This document shows, one piece after another, positions 13,186 through 26,860 of a DNA stretch of 64,000 nucleotides; positions within the stretch are counted from its first letter, which is position 1; each line of letters opens with the position of its first letter. The position numbers were made by a program, and so were the translations under genes. This stretch comes from Pelecanus crispus (lineage: Eukaryota > Chordata > Aves > Pelecaniformes > Pelecanidae): contig NC_134646.1 of NCBI RefSeq assembly GCF_030463565.1, positions 60,653,710-60,717,709 of the forward strand, given 5' to 3'. Under the pieces are notes generated by a model. It was not told the DNA's origin. It did not search any database and saw nothing but the letters and a program-made list of their open reading frames with translations.

Positions 13186-16100
13186 TCCCTTCTTTTTTTT
13201 TGTAAGTTTGTTTAAGGGGGGGCATCTGCAAGGATCTGACAAACAGATTTGCAAGCAAGTCAATGAATGCAACCTCCCTCTGCTTCTCCTCTTCAATCCA
13301 GATGACCACCTTGACTCTGGAAGACAGTTAATGCTCAATACTCCAGTATCTGCAGGTGGAGTTTTGATATTAGGGATAATGGCAGTTCCTGACAGAGAAG
13401 CCATTGTGCATAGTTCAGCAACTGGCATTTGGCCATTCCAGATCTAAATAAAAAACCAGATCTGACTAAAAAAAAAAAAAAAACAAAACAAACCCAAACC
13501 ACTACTTTTTAAATTAAGCAACTTTATAAATGTTGAATATTTTTAGCTGTGAGGGCAGCTTTTTGAGACCTCAGATGAGCATATTACATTGGTAGTATTT
13601 TTATTTTCAATAGATTTTCCTGATTGCTTATAAAAATATTTGGGAGTAGCGGTTTTTAGTCATATAGCTAATTTATGGTGTGTGTAAGTCTCCTGTCAGC
13701 TCTGTCAGTGAGAGATGGATAGGGTCAAATATTCTGGGGTTTTTTTAGACAGTTAATGTGGGGTTGAGTAAAGAGGCTGGGAGGGTTTTTTTTTAAGAAA
13801 ACCATCACCAGAACAAATGTACCTGTCTGGATCATCTGTTCAAGTCGGCTTTCAAACAGGATTTATTTCTGATTCATGAGCATGCTCTATTTCTCATTTG
13901 CTCCTCTTGCTGCTCATGTGAAAAAGAACAGACAAAAATAGCAGGAAGATGTGACCCCTTCCCCATGCCTAAAAGCAAGGAAAATGCACAGCAAAGGGCG
14001 GGAGAGCTGCAGGCCCGCTCACAGTCCCAGCTGTCCGGAGGGCATGTGCACGGTGGCTCCATACTCAGGTCCATCTCCAGATGGGTCCGGTGACGAGACA
14101 GCAATTTTGCCTTGCTGAGGGGGATATAGCACAAAAACATGAGCGGTGTTGACTGGGCTGGGTACTGAAGGGGGAAGCATTCAACCCTTTGCAGTTTCTC
14201 AGATGATTATACGGCAATTAAAATAACTCCCACCATGTAAAAACGCGCCATCAGATAACAGGACACTCTGACTCATTAAATATACCCTTGCCAAAACCGT
14301 TTCTCAGGGTGTTCCAGTTTCTTGGTCGGGTCACGATGTTAAATCATTACTTGCACTCAAAATCCATGAGCCAGCTACTCGCTGGTTGAATAGGCCCATA
14401 AACCAGCTGTGCTGGCGGCTACTTTTTAGAAGGTTTTCTTCAAGCATTTGGCTTTACTTTTAAAAATAGCCTGTTTCTTTTGCACAGCCTCTCATCTCCA
14501 AAGCATGACCCCCTTGTTGAAATCTGATCGTGAAATACGACTTTCCCATTCACCTGCTACCAGCGGGATGCTTTCTGTACAAGCTGGGTATAATAGCACA
14601 GTTTTTCATTCGTGGTGTTCAGTGATTTGACGCTCTCGGCGGCGGGCTGTGCCATGGGGTGTCTCTGTCTCCTCTGCTTGCCTGTCTCCTCCCGGGGAAA
14701 GGCTCCATTTTCTTTTGCTTAGGTTTTTTTTAACCACTTGCACTGCAAATGCCCGTGTGAGAGGGGCAGGCATGGGGAGGTGTATATTAATGTTTACACC
14801 CCCCTCAAAATGCTCCAATGCTAGGTGCGAGTTTCTTCACATTTATAAACAAAATAACCTTTTAGCTGTAGGTCTACATTTCAGAGAACTGCTCCACTTC
14901 CAAGCAACCAGAAGGAAAACAAATTTTGTCTCACCTGAGCCCAGGGTAGGTTTTTCCTGGCACGGTTCAGTAGAATCACACAAAGTCTTTTGGAGGTATG
15001 ACACCAAACATTTGCAGCTTGCTCTCCAGATTTCCAAATTTATTTGGCCTACTGGACATCATTTTTGTTTAGAGTAACTTTTGTAACCAGCAGTTTTCAC
15101 TTACATTTACTAACTATGCTATGTTGCTTAGGGGAAAACAAAAAGTAGGTAGCAGACAATTTGTTAATTTAAATTAATATAAGTTTATTATTTATGTCAG
15201 AAGCTGTGGTGCTCTGCTAACCCCTCCGGAGCAGGCTGGCTCATCCACACAGTATGTGTCCCGGGTCTTCTCTAGTGCCTGTGATGACCCTCCTAGTCCT
15301 GAAGCGTAACTGTCATTTCTCATATGCTTTTTGTTAGCTGTCAGCTCTGAAGTGTCATGATGGGTGTTACGAAACTGAGGGCGTATGTTTGGCCACAGCA
15401 CGGAATCACACAGGGACACCTGTGAGTGCAGGGTTCCTCTTGGAAGCCTGTGCTGCATCAGCCCAGGTAACCACACCTGGCATGGGCTAGTCTGTCCCTG
15501 GAGCCACATCTGGGCTTTGTTCAGGAATAACTGGTTGGTTCTGTCCAAAAGAGGACCCAAAAGCAAGCACTGATGCAGTGTGGATGCTCAGCAGCCCAGG
15601 ACAGAGGATGACCTGGAGAGCTGAGCTATCACATGGTGCAGATGCGCAGAGCGCACGGGTCTGCCCTGAGCTGCTCCAGGGATCAAAGTGGGCAGAGGAT
15701 TTCACTGGCTGGGGCAATGGAAAGGACACATGCACCCTCCTCTGTTCTCTCACAGGCTGAATGGAGGTGCAGCACAGGCAGTGGTCCAGCCCTTCCTCCA
15801 CCGGGAATCTCCTCCTCCTTCCCCTTGTGGGAATAAATGCAATCCTCCTTCAGAAGGGAGTGTCCGTAGCTCGTCCGCAGGAGCTAAGTAGGGAGCTTTG
15901 TGCTTATGTTATGGCTTGTTGAGAGTTTTTTTAAACAAAACACAGTTTTGGTGGAGAGCATACATGATTAGAACCAAAGGTGTTCAGAAGAACTCACAGT
16001 TTCAGTTAAACTTTCATGTCCACGATGTAATTTCTGGGCCAAACCAAGAGAAAGAACTGCTCCGAAGCAGCCAGGAGGGCAGAACCCACGTGAGATGTGA

Positions 16101-16201
16101 GACCCTCAGCAGCAACCTGTGCCCCGGCTACTTCAGGTGGGGTTCTTGCATGCCACTCTTCCACCTAACTGCAACGTACTCATTTTCCCCAAACTATATC
16201 T
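13186..16201. other. non-coding stretch, no gene seen
   Basis: Includes an A-rich run near 13467-13482 and several short open frames on both strands without recognisable domains. No supported exon, RNA gene or mobile element. Confidence 0.55.
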
Positions 16202-16294
16202 CTAAGAACTGACACCGGGGTTTGTAGAACATTGTGCTGTCGGTTCCTCTTTCTGAGCTAAGAACTGACACCGGGGTTTGTAGAACATTGTGCT
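16202..16294. repeat. tandem duplication, 56-bp period
   Basis: A 37-bp block beginning ctaagaactgacaccggg occurs at 16202-16238 and again, identical, at 16258-16294, giving a 56-bp period. Complete identity implies a very recent local duplication, or an assembly artefact. No coding role is apparent. Confidence 0.9.
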
Positions 16295-19200
16295 CCCAAG
16301 TTGACAGGCGCTTAGAGAAACTCCTGACAGGTAGTGATGGGTTCCCTTTGTTCCTATTATAAATTTTCCCTGCTTTCATGCTGTTCCTTATTTTCTTTGA
16401 TAAGCCCAGTCTAAATGTATAGTTATATTCATTCTGGCTGTGCTGTTGAGCAAGTGTTGGCTTCCCTGTTCTGATGAGAAACAAGAGCATTGTTTGATAT
16501 TAAACAATACATTGTTTTGGTGCTTTTGCTGCTTTTGAGAGTAAGGACATCAGAAACAAAGCCCTATAATGGGATAATAAATAAACTGGGTTTTCCCTTC
16601 GCTGAAATGAATGCGCAGTAGTGTGCAGTATGTTAGCTGTCAGGGGTTTCCAAACCACCAGGCAAATAGTGGGATTGTTCCCTTACAGATCCTTATTAAA
16701 GGGTATCATTGACTCTTCAGATTTCTACCTGTCCTAGGTGTTTCTTGCTTGTTTATTAGAAGGTCAGCTCTTCCTGAATATGTCTGCTGTGTTACTACTG
16801 CCTTAAAATTAAGCACTGTTATAAAGAGTAACTGAAAGATGGGAAAAGATAAGAGAAAAACAATTTCTCCTTCAACTAATTCCTTCTGTGCATTGTCCTC
16901 TTTCTAGAGAAGGAGGGAAGGAAGGAGAGCAGCTCTCTCTGGAGACATTTCTACTAATGAACTGAAAATAGCAAAACCAGCAGCCAGGACTTTCCATACA
17001 TGTCCTCCCATTCCACAAGTGCAAAAATATTTTTTTTCTCTCTCTGCTGTAGGCCACACTTTTAGATGTTTTCATGACTTCTTCTGTGACATTTCAGAAA
17101 CTTTACATTTGTATCTATAGTATACTTAAGGAAGCCTAAATTTAGTGGTTTTGAAGACAGAAGGACCATTTTAGGGTCTAGGTTAATTAAAAAATGTTAC
17201 ATGCTTAATGAAATGAAAGTGTAGCATAGTGTCAGAAATTTGATTTTTACTCAGGGTTAGAATGTAACTGTGTACTTTTTGCGTAATATTGATAAGGTTT
17301 CTGTGAGTTGGGCAATATTAAAGTTTGTGTCTGAAAGATGGAACTGGTTTTTTTATATGTTGTCATTTTAAGACACGGGTATTTAAAGTCAGACCTCCCC
17401 AGGCCAATATCTAGGTACTTATACAGTCTTCAAAGGCTCTTGAGCATGCTTAGTTCCTACTTATCTCAGTGTGAATTTGACAGCAAGGACCAGAGGATTT
17501 AACATCATTATAACCGTCTGATCTATGAATAGCAGAACTTATTAAGTCTGGTTTTCTACAGTATCACCGTAGGAATGCAGAGCAATTCCAGCTCCATACC
17601 GTGTCCCCAGCTCCTCCCAACCTCCCACCCTTTGCATTCCTCCCTTGCTCCTCTCTGCACCCCCTTCCTGCAGGTTGGGTGGCTGCTGGGGGCCGCGGGT
17701 GCCCTCACCCACAGGTTTTACAGCCCTGCTGGCCACTGCTTCTCAGGTTGGGGGAAAAGCTCGGCTCTAGCTGCCTCTCCCTCAGTCGCATACAAATTTA
17801 ATCTCTCTGAGTTAGCCCTGGCTTTCCTAAAGCTGCGTGCGTTCTGAGACTTCACTCCCTCCGCATGCTGCTTGGCTGCAGCTGGCCCGCAAGTCCACAA
17901 GCGGTGAATGGGGAGAACGGGGGCTGGCAGACACGGCGTGAGTTCGTACACCTAGCGTGGGGCGTGGGGCCGCTTTTAGGAAGCCCGGCTGGGAACACCA
18001 CGCGTTCGGCAAAACCAGGAAGAGTGTGCAAGTGCTAGGATGTGCAAACAGGGAAATTAACTCCCAGGCAAAGATGACAAGGCTCTTTATTGCCTGTTTG
18101 CTCAGTTACAGCAGCAAATGCTGTTTGTCTTCTATGCTGAAATACACTCGCTCCCCTTCCAAATTTTATGGTAGTTTATACCTGTAAGCTTTAAGTGTCG
18201 CAGCAGCTTTACTTCTGGAGCACCTGCGGCAAGCCAGAGTGGCTTTAGCCATTTAACCATGAGCTACTGCTGGACTTTGTTCACTTCGATGTGCTGACCT
18301 TTGGCCACAGGAGGTAAGAGAGAAGCTGGTTGCTCTTGGCAAAACTGGATCACAGTGTACCCAGGGAGGAACCTTTTGTAAAGTGCCCTTTAATCAGCTC
18401 TGGTCATCGTTAGGAGTTGTAATGATTTAGGTTCCCTTGATAGTTTCAGTAAAAAAGCATCTGAAAGCACGAGGTCTGTCCGGCTGTTTCTCCGTGACCT
18501 ACGAAGTCCCCGGCTGAGGTCTCGAAGCAGCAGGTGGCTGGGTGCTGGGGACGCGACGGCGACAGTGGCACCAGGCACGCGACAGCTGAACAGGGCGCAA
18601 GGCTACTGCTGCCAGCTGGGTGAGGAGCGACCTGTAGGTTAGTAACCATACCCTGCAGTGTATTAATTATCATCATGGTTCTGTTTCCTATGGTATTTAG
18701 CAGGGGCACAGGCTGTGTCGGAGGGAGCCTGGTTGGTGAGCCACCTGTTTCAGCCTCCTGAGCAGTAGTAGGTGCCCTAAAACACAATGTAAGCGTTCAT
18801 AGAGGAGGTGGTGATGGAAAATCCTTGTTTCAGAGAAATCTGTCTTCCTAGTCACTAAATGCAAGAGACTGTCTTATGCCTTAGATATGAAGGTTCTTTC
18901 TTTCATGGTGCTGACTATGCTCTGAGTACAACTGGGCATCTCTGTTAAAAATGGGCAGTCATTGTGGAGGCTCCTGTTCTTCCAGGTCGCAAGTGTCCTC
19001 CTGTGCTGTGGAGGTGTACGTGGCATGCACAGCAACCATCACACTGTACTCCACAATTGCTCTTTTAACATGATGTTTAATCTTCTAAGGTGATCAATAA
19101 CAGACCAAAAGTAACTTTTTCACATGTATAAAATGGTCTTTTCAGGAGTAAGTGCACAAGTTCAAAATATTACATTTTTTTCCTCTCTGAAATGACATAG

Positions 19201-20205
19201 CTTAGTGACTGCATAAGGAAATTACTTTTCCTTTGTTGGCATCATCAATATACTTAGGAAATTACATGCAAGACAATTTGAATCCACTTACGTTTCATTT
19301 TTAACAATAATTGTTCCCAAAAGAATTGAGAGTTTCCAAAGAAAAGCAGTATAAAGCCTCAATATAAACCTTACTACTCTTCATTGGTCTTTTGGCACAT
19401 CTTCAGAAAAAGGTTTTGCTTCATTTACAAAGGCCGAAGATCGAAATAAGGGAACCCTCACCACCTGATGGCTTTATTTGTATTTTCTGGGATGCACTGC
19501 CTTCTACATACCACCAGTTTCATACCATGAAACATATAAGAAGTCAAATTAAATCCCTGATGTAACATTGTGCATGTCAAACGTGATGATGTGGCACCAA
19601 GAGTGAATTGGCTTCATTCAGATAAACTTACACACTAACAAAATTTCAACTATCTCTTCACATACACCACTAAATATAAACAGAGCAAATAATTCCTTCT
19701 ACAGATAGAAAATTCAGACCTCAAGGGTGATGTGGAAGTCTAAGTATTTGGACAGGTGAAGGACAGGTGACAACCTGGTTGTTGCCACATTAATCTGTGT
19801 ACTAGACAGCAATTTATTACGTTTTCATATTCAGAGATTCTATGCAAAATCATGTACTGGTGAATCAAGCAGGGTAAGACTGGGACAGACTGCACAAAAA
19901 TGTCTTCCTTTTTCTTTTGGAATAATCTCCAGCAATGTAGCAGGAAGGGCAGTGTCCTCAAACATAGGTCTCTGCTACCTCCAGTGGTGCTCTGAAGACA
20001 GCACACAGTCCTAGAAAGGTCAGATTTCAGTCATTTTAGCTGCATGGAGACTGTAGCAGCTCTTTCTCTGGATATATGGTAACATGCTTACCTTTGAAAT
20101 GCAACCTATATGTATGTTTAGGAGTTTACCTTGCATGTTTTTGAGAAGGGTAAAGTCACTGATCTTTTAAAGTTCCTGAGCAGATTTTAACTGGTGGTAT
20201 TTTTT
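16295..20205. other. non-coding stretch, no gene seen
   Basis: Mixed AT-rich and moderately GC-rich DNA. A small CpG-containing patch lies near 18470-18640. No coding exon, RNA gene or clear repeat is recognised. Confidence 0.55.
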
Positions 20206-20508
20206 CATAGAATCATAGAATGCTTTGGGTTGGAAGGGACCTTTAGAGGTCATCTAGCCCAACCCCCCTGCAGTGAGCAGGGACAGCTTTAACCAGATCA
20301 GGTTGCTCAGAGCCCCATCCAACCTGACCTGGAATGTTGCCAGGGATGGGGCCTCTACCACCTCTCTGGGCAACCTGTTCCAGTGCTTCACCACCCTCAT
20401 TGTAAAAAACTTCTTTCTAATGTCTAGTCTAAATCTATTCTTCTTTAGTTTAAATCCATTATTCCTTGTCCTGTAACAACAGGCCTTATTAAAAAGATTC
20501 TCTTTTTG
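20206..20508 (-). mobile_element. CR1 LINE 3' fragment, antisense
   Basis: The + strand begins with catagaatcatagaatg and 'gggttggaagggacct', which is the reverse complement of a CR1 3' end. On the minus strand the ORF2 C-terminus reads [11 protein letters not shown]...[18 protein letters not shown]. The 3'UTR differs from that of the 10, 12 and 33 kb copies (it contains 'cagtgagcagggaca'), so it belongs to a different CR1 subfamily. It is 5'-truncated and inactive. Confidence 0.93.
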
Positions 20509-20565
20509 GTAGGTAGGTTGGTTGGTTTGATTGGTTGGGTGGGTGTGTGGGTTTTTTTCCCCCAC
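20509..20565. repeat. GGTT/GGGT-rich simple repeat
   Basis: Imperfect repeats of ggttggtt, ggttgggtggg and gtgtggg run on into a T tract directly next to the CR1 fragment. The G-run spacing could permit a G-quadruplex on the + strand, which is only a possibility. Confidence 0.6.
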
Positions 20566-23500
20566 GAAAAGAGAGTATCTCTGCAGGATTATGGCAATTT
20601 GTCACCTGGATAACCTGCTGATAAGCTGCAATTTCCTATTGAATTGCAGATGCCTCCTTGCAAACAGCTAATGTCTCAGGTGCATGGAGAGCATTATTTA
20701 TGCCCAACAGTTGAGGACAGTAGTTCCCATCAGTTACATCTCTGCTAACAAATAAAACATGCTGGGGTCTCTTCCCTGGACCCAAAGGCAACACAGCACA
20801 CAGTCTTTTAGCTGAAGTCTTCTCCTTCCCCCCAAAACAAGGTGGACTTGCCCACAGTGCCTACCCCGTGCAGTCCCAGGGTCTACACGCACCCACCCTG
20901 CAGAAGAGAAGAAATACGAGAGATCACTAGGGCAGAGCTGAAAGTGCAGATACTGATCAGAAGAGCTCGTTTTGTGTCTCCAACCCCTCCTTTAGCCAAA
21001 GGAAAGGGATCTTCCTGTCTCAGCACCTTTTCGTGCATCTTCTGAGGCTAATCTCAAGGGTTTGGTTATTGTCAGTTTGGAAATGTCATCTTGAAAATGC
21101 AAACCTTCTCCTAGAGATAGGAAGTGTGGGGCTTAGGTGCGTCCTGAATGACATATACCTCCCACTTAGGCTTTGTGAGTGGCTCAAGAGTGACAGATCC
21201 TAGGTCATTGTAGAAACATTTTCTTTCCTGACGAAAGGAAAGAGCAATTTAACTAATGGATTTAATAATTACAGCCATTCAGACCATTCTTCTCATTCCT
21301 AAACATTTCAGCTATTATGGTCCTTGAAATCACAAGACACTTCTTTGCCTGGTTTATCTTGTCAAATATCTATAGAGGTAAGTTATGTCAACAGCACTCC
21401 GAGGGCTTTCTTTGAGAAAGAGGTGTTTTATAGCATAAGTGTAGTCCTGTAAAAAAATCACCTTCCTGTGATTAGCGAGAGCTGCCCATTAACACAGCCC
21501 TTGAACACTTTCAAGTTTAATTAGGCCGGCTCTACCCCGCAGGGTGACCTGGGGCAGCTCTGGCAGTCAGGGGGATGATGCCCGAGAGCCCCGCACTGGC
21601 GGTGGGCCCCAGCCCAGGTGCAGCTGTGGAGGTGAAAGTGCCCTTTTACTATTTAAGCATGTTTGGTTATGGTGGGTGGTTTTACCAGAGGGTTGCAAAG
21701 TTCATACCAAGAGCTGCTTATGTTACACTTGTGTTTCTGCACCGCGCAAGTGCCTTAGTATAGACGTAGCCCCAGGGCTTGCCTGTGCTGTAGATGACGT
21801 TTGGTGGAATAACAGGCAAACCCATCCTGCTTCTCCTGCCGTGGAAGCACATCTTAGACTGGCAGCAGAGTCCTTTTGGTTGCATAGCACAAAAGCAGAG
21901 CAAGCAGCAGTGGCTTGGGAGCAGCGTGCCTGCAGCTGGTTTCTGGTATAACGCTGGCTGCTGAGAAGAAAGCTCAGCTGAAGGCAGGTTTGCAGCCCAA
22001 ATCCTGCCTGCCAGCAGGGAAGGTCAGCAGTGGAGGGGAGCAGCGAGGATACAAACACTGGCGGAGGAGGAGCTGGGGCGCTGGGGTGAGGTTAGGCAAG
22101 GCGAGAGCATGTGACGGCATGGGCGAATCCACGCTGGGCTGCGGGGACAAAGTGCACCGTGCCGAGGCAGGGCAATGGGCCAAGAGGTGTGACCCCGCTC
22201 CCGACTCATGGCGGCACGCACTGCTGATAGGTGACTCAGTCACAGCAGCTTTTTGCCATGCAAAATCCTGTCCCAGGTATTCTGGCAGCATAGGACTGGC
22301 GTAAAGCTCAGTCTGCTTAACACAGACTTCTTTGGTAATGATGCCTTCTCTGTGCATGGCGGTTCAGACTCTGCTGGCACCATAAAAAGCTGCATTTTTT
22401 TACTTAAATTTTGATTTATTAAACAGTGTTCTGAGACATGGAATTTGTGAACGTGTAGCAAAACATCATGTAAGAGACATGGGAATTAATGGATACGGTA
22501 AATGCCCCTGCAGCTCATTCTGTCTCCTCTAGTCTAAATTTTTCCTTCATGTTAGTGGGAGGCAGAAAAATAAATTTGTCTTCCTGAAAGAAATTGTGTC
22601 AGTTCCCTGATCTGATAACCTCTTTTAACAAATGATTTCTGAGTGATACTCATCGTCTTATTTTCAATAAAACATTAAGAACTAAAATAGAAAAGCTTAT
22701 GCTCTAACCAGAGATGATGCCTGTTGGCTGGAGGAAAAGCTCTTTTGCTTGATCTGATATTCTACTGCAACCTGTAAAAGGGCAAAGTGATTGCTGGAAG
22801 AGAGGAAATGGGGGTTATGTGTGCTAACCACGCTCATTTTCATACCCCAGTTCTGGAAGCTTAGCTTCACTCTCCTGTAAATATAAATCTGGAGGTCTTT
22901 ATCCTCCCTCTTGTGAAAATGTATCACAAAGCCCTGTGATGCTCTCCTTTGCAAAAAGGCCCCACAGGGAACCAGCGAGAATGTTATTTGCTGGGAAGCT
23001 TTTAATTATCAAAATTGATTGGCACATGGTGGGCTTGTGCTGGCTGGGTATCCCTGCTCGCTGCAGGAGGTGACCATGGGGTACCTTTCAGTGACCCATG
23101 GAGCTCACACCACAGTGCTGCACCTCCCTTCTTGATTTCTCCAGTACCTTTAACCTCTCGATAGCTGCAGCACTAAAATTCACTAGCTGCATCCAAATTT
23201 TTAAAGAGTAACGGTTTGCTATTCTACCCACTGATCCCTCTGGATGGTTCAGTGAGCTCCTTGGTGTTACAGAAAGGCTTTCATCTACCCCACTGTGAAA
23301 TCTCATCAGCTTCTCCAGAGAGGGAGCTGTGCTGTGAAACTAGATTCAGCAAGCTGCAAAAGAACTCTCTCCTCTGTTTCCCCATGACTTTGCTCAACGC
23401 TGGTGATTTGACAAATGCTTTAAGCCAGCGATGCTGGCAGAAGGTCCAGTCCCACCTTCTTCCCCTCTGCCAGCACAGGTGTTCAGGTAGTGTGTGTGCA

Positions 23501-26500
23501 GGGTGCAGCCGCAGAACGCTTGTGACAGCACGAATGGAGTCTGCATGGGGTGGGAAGGATGGAGCGGGACCTTACATTGGCAGCTCCAGTTTAACATGTT
23601 TGTGAACCTGTGGTGTGAAACACTGGTCTTGCGCAGCCACATCAGGCTAGTGGGGGCTAAACCTTTTTCCCGTAGACTGTTCTGTTTACCCAGGGACTGA
23701 AAAACAATCATCACATTAACCTCCCCCATAGGTATGTCTATCCAGAACCCACCCTGTATTTATTTTAATGGAAAGCAAACATGCCGCAGAAGTGTAATGG
23801 TTGTGGCTATATCAAAAACCTTTGGATTTTGCTGGTTTCCTTCTCTTTTTATGTGCTAAGTAAAATCTATTACACTTGATGGGTTTATTCAGTATCTGTC
23901 TTCTTACACTTTGGAACCTAAAGCTTGCTTTCAGGTTTAAATGAAAGCATAAAATTGCACATGGGGAAACTAAGCTTACTTTCCAGGGAGATCATCTGTG
24001 CTGACTTTCATTGCAGAATGACAATTAAAGTGTTTGCTAAAAATAAAACAAAAACTTTGTCTAGTGACCGTTAAGGTTATCAGGGCAACTCTCACTGCCC
24101 ATGAACCAGAGAAGCCTAAGATTAAAAAACAAAAGGGGAAAGCCCAAGGTATTCTTGGCCAAATTTCCCCCTGGTGGGACTCCACCTTCAGGGCTGTGAC
24201 TTTGTCCTCTCCATGCTGGGATGGGGGATGTGGCTGGGGCTGGCAGAGCAGAAGGGTAGTCTGCCTTTGCAAGGGCATTTACTGGGAATCCTCCGTGATG
24301 TGGCAAGATAAAGGTCAAAGCACCGACGTAGGTTATGCATGGAAAGAGCTTCGGTGTGAGAGAACTCGGAAAACTGTTCGTCTCCGAGTGTCTACCTGGG
24401 TGCCTGAATACCTCTGAAAAGCTCTTGAGACTATATAGTAAAGCTGTTTTGAGACATATAATTATATCTGTGTTTGTTGTATACTATCCACCCGAAAAAA
24501 TACAGAAGTGTTGTGGTACCTGTTACAGACTGTGTGTTCTCTGAAGGATCTCCCCAGGTTTTGGTCTGCAATAACTTATGAAAGTCAGGAAATGATGAAT
24601 TGTGCTGTATTAACTCACATTGTGTAAGAACAGGTGTAATATAGCATGTTATTCATTTAAATAAAGTGGTGTTGTCCCTTTAAACATTCAAATAGGCAAT
24701 AAAGTGGTTCTACAAACATGTGGGAACCTGTTCTACCAAACACAAAGTGGTTTTGTTGAGAAGGAAAAGAAAGAAAAGGAAAAAAAAGGCTGTCTGTTAC
24801 ATTATGAGGGCCTAGTTTTTGTGGCTGTATTGTGGCTGAGGACAGGCTTATGTGTGAATTTACTGATAAACTGTAAAGACTTTCTGAGGTTGAGATTGGA
24901 GACCTTGCAGGTCACTCTTAAATTCATGTGTCCTTTTGGTGAAATATTTCACTTGGTACATTCCCTTCTCATTCCACTGCAGTCTTTCAGTAGTTTTTGA
25001 AGACCAAATATAACCATAAAAGCCAGCCCACTGTTCATTCCTTACTCTCCCTTTTCCTTTCACTTGCTCATGTGTCTACACTGTCACACAATGCTAAGCT
25101 GCCATCCTGAAATACCTCCTGCAAGCCTATTTCCTACCATGATCATCAAAATGCTCACTCTCATCCAGATAATGACACCACCCCAATTAAATGATGAGCC
25201 TGTGATCAGCCTCTGGATCTCCCAAAGCATTTGGGTTTGATCTTTCTAAAAATCTCAGAAGGCAGATCCAATGCTTTATTAGTGCTTGTCATTGCATCGA
25301 GGAGCCCAGTGCACCCAATCAGCAGAGGCGAGATCATGTGTCTTCTTGTAGGAGAGAGCCGAGGGGAAGCATACCGTCTCCTTGGAAGCCTTTTCTGCAT
25401 CAGGGAGAAGGTCCCCATCTAACAGGTTATTAGCATATTCCGGTGAATCTCACTTTTTTCTTCCAATTTCCAGCCTTTTCTATCACTGTAATCAGGAGAA
25501 CGATTATTTAGGAAAAACCTTTCACATGTAATCCCACTATAGGAAAGATTAAAAGGAACTGGAAGGTCTATGGGAAACATAGGCATGGACTGGTCTGGGT
25601 GGACTCTTCTCTGCACTGTTCCCTTTCACATCTCTTAGGATATCTGCTCAGCTGTCAATCATCAAAAAGAGGAAACAACTAAATATTTATGGTATTATTG
25701 TAACAGAGGGTGTCACTTCATCATTGTAGTCAAGCTGTAATTAAGAAAGAAGATGTGTTTATATCCTTACACCAGCGCAGTGGATGCTGTATGAGGAGAG
25801 GAGCGTGTGTGCACGCACAGAACTTGTCCTCCCTGCTGCTTGTATGGCTCTGCCCTTAACATTTTCCACTCTGCCTTAGGTGTATCCCTCTCATATGATG
25901 CCAGAGTCATCATAAAGAGGCATATAAAAGGTCATGTAATTATTATGAATGTAGTGTGCTTGAAGTCAAAGGGAAGTAGGTACCCAGCACCAGGGAAAGC
26001 TGGGGGGCAGTTTCACAGTATTCTCCCCAACTTTCTTAGGTTCCCTATAAAAGCACAGCCTGCAGAACAAATTAATATATTTTCAAATTCTGCCATAGGG
26101 GATGTTAACACCTCAGAATACCCTGCAGCAGCTTCATCTGCGGATGTTCATTGCTTTAAACAATAATGGGGGCATAACTTGGAAACTAACAACAAGCTGG
26201 AGCTAAAAGTGAAAGTATAAAATGACAGTCAAGGGTTTGAGTGGCCTTCTACATGACCCTAATTGACACGGTATATTGAAGAGCTTTCTAAAAATGAGCC
26301 CATCAGCTCACTAGCATTGGTGCTTTTTCATTCCACTTACACCAGAATAGTCTTCCCTGTGCATTCAAGTACATGCACGATTGTAGCTGATAGTATTTGT
26401 TTTACAATGCTTGTGGCTAAAAGTTTAGTTTGTTTTCCAACAGAAAAATGCAAAGTAAAGGGAAGGATACTGACTTCAAAAAAGTAGTTAGTCTGGTGGA

Positions 26501-26619
26501 GGGGAGTTTTGCAAGCTTATACCAGCTAAATATTTTATACTCACTTCCCTGTATAGATCAGTGGGATTGAGGCATGGATCTGATTTTGACAGAATCTCCT
26601 AGATTTTATCCCCGGATTT
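20566..26619. other. non-coding stretch, no gene seen
   Basis: No exon is recognised. A GC-richer patch lies at about 21540-22230 with overlapping open frames on both strands, which fits composition rather than coding. A motif near 21750-21770 (cttagtatagacgtagcc) resembles ends of old amniote DNA transposons but is too short for a call. Confidence 0.5.
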
Positions 26620-26860
26620 GAGACTAATTCCTTCCATAGTCTTGGGCAAACCACTTAATTTCCATGCTGCAACTTCCCTGCCAGCAGAGCAGTACCTGCT
26701 TCTCTGCAGCTCTCGTAGCTAATGAGTTAACATTTGCAGAGAGGAATTCTGAAGACGAGATGAAAGACTTGTACAGTAGATGTCAGCTGCAGGCATTTTG
26801 GGACCAGGATCTGGGCTGCAGGTGTGTTTGTACAGTGCCTAACACACCACGGCCACAGTA
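26620..26860 (+). mobile_element. ancient MIR-like SINE remnant
   Basis: The order of phrases matches the MIR superfamily of amniote SINEs: 'cttgggcaaaccacttaattt' at 26641-26661 (core-region type), then 'aatgagttaacatttgcagag' and 'gaagacgagatgaaagacttg' at about 26720-26775 (tail type). A further 'tttgtacagtgcctaacaca' at about 26826-26845 resembles a related ancient repeat end. The match is from memory of family consensus features and is heavily diverged. Confidence 0.45.
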
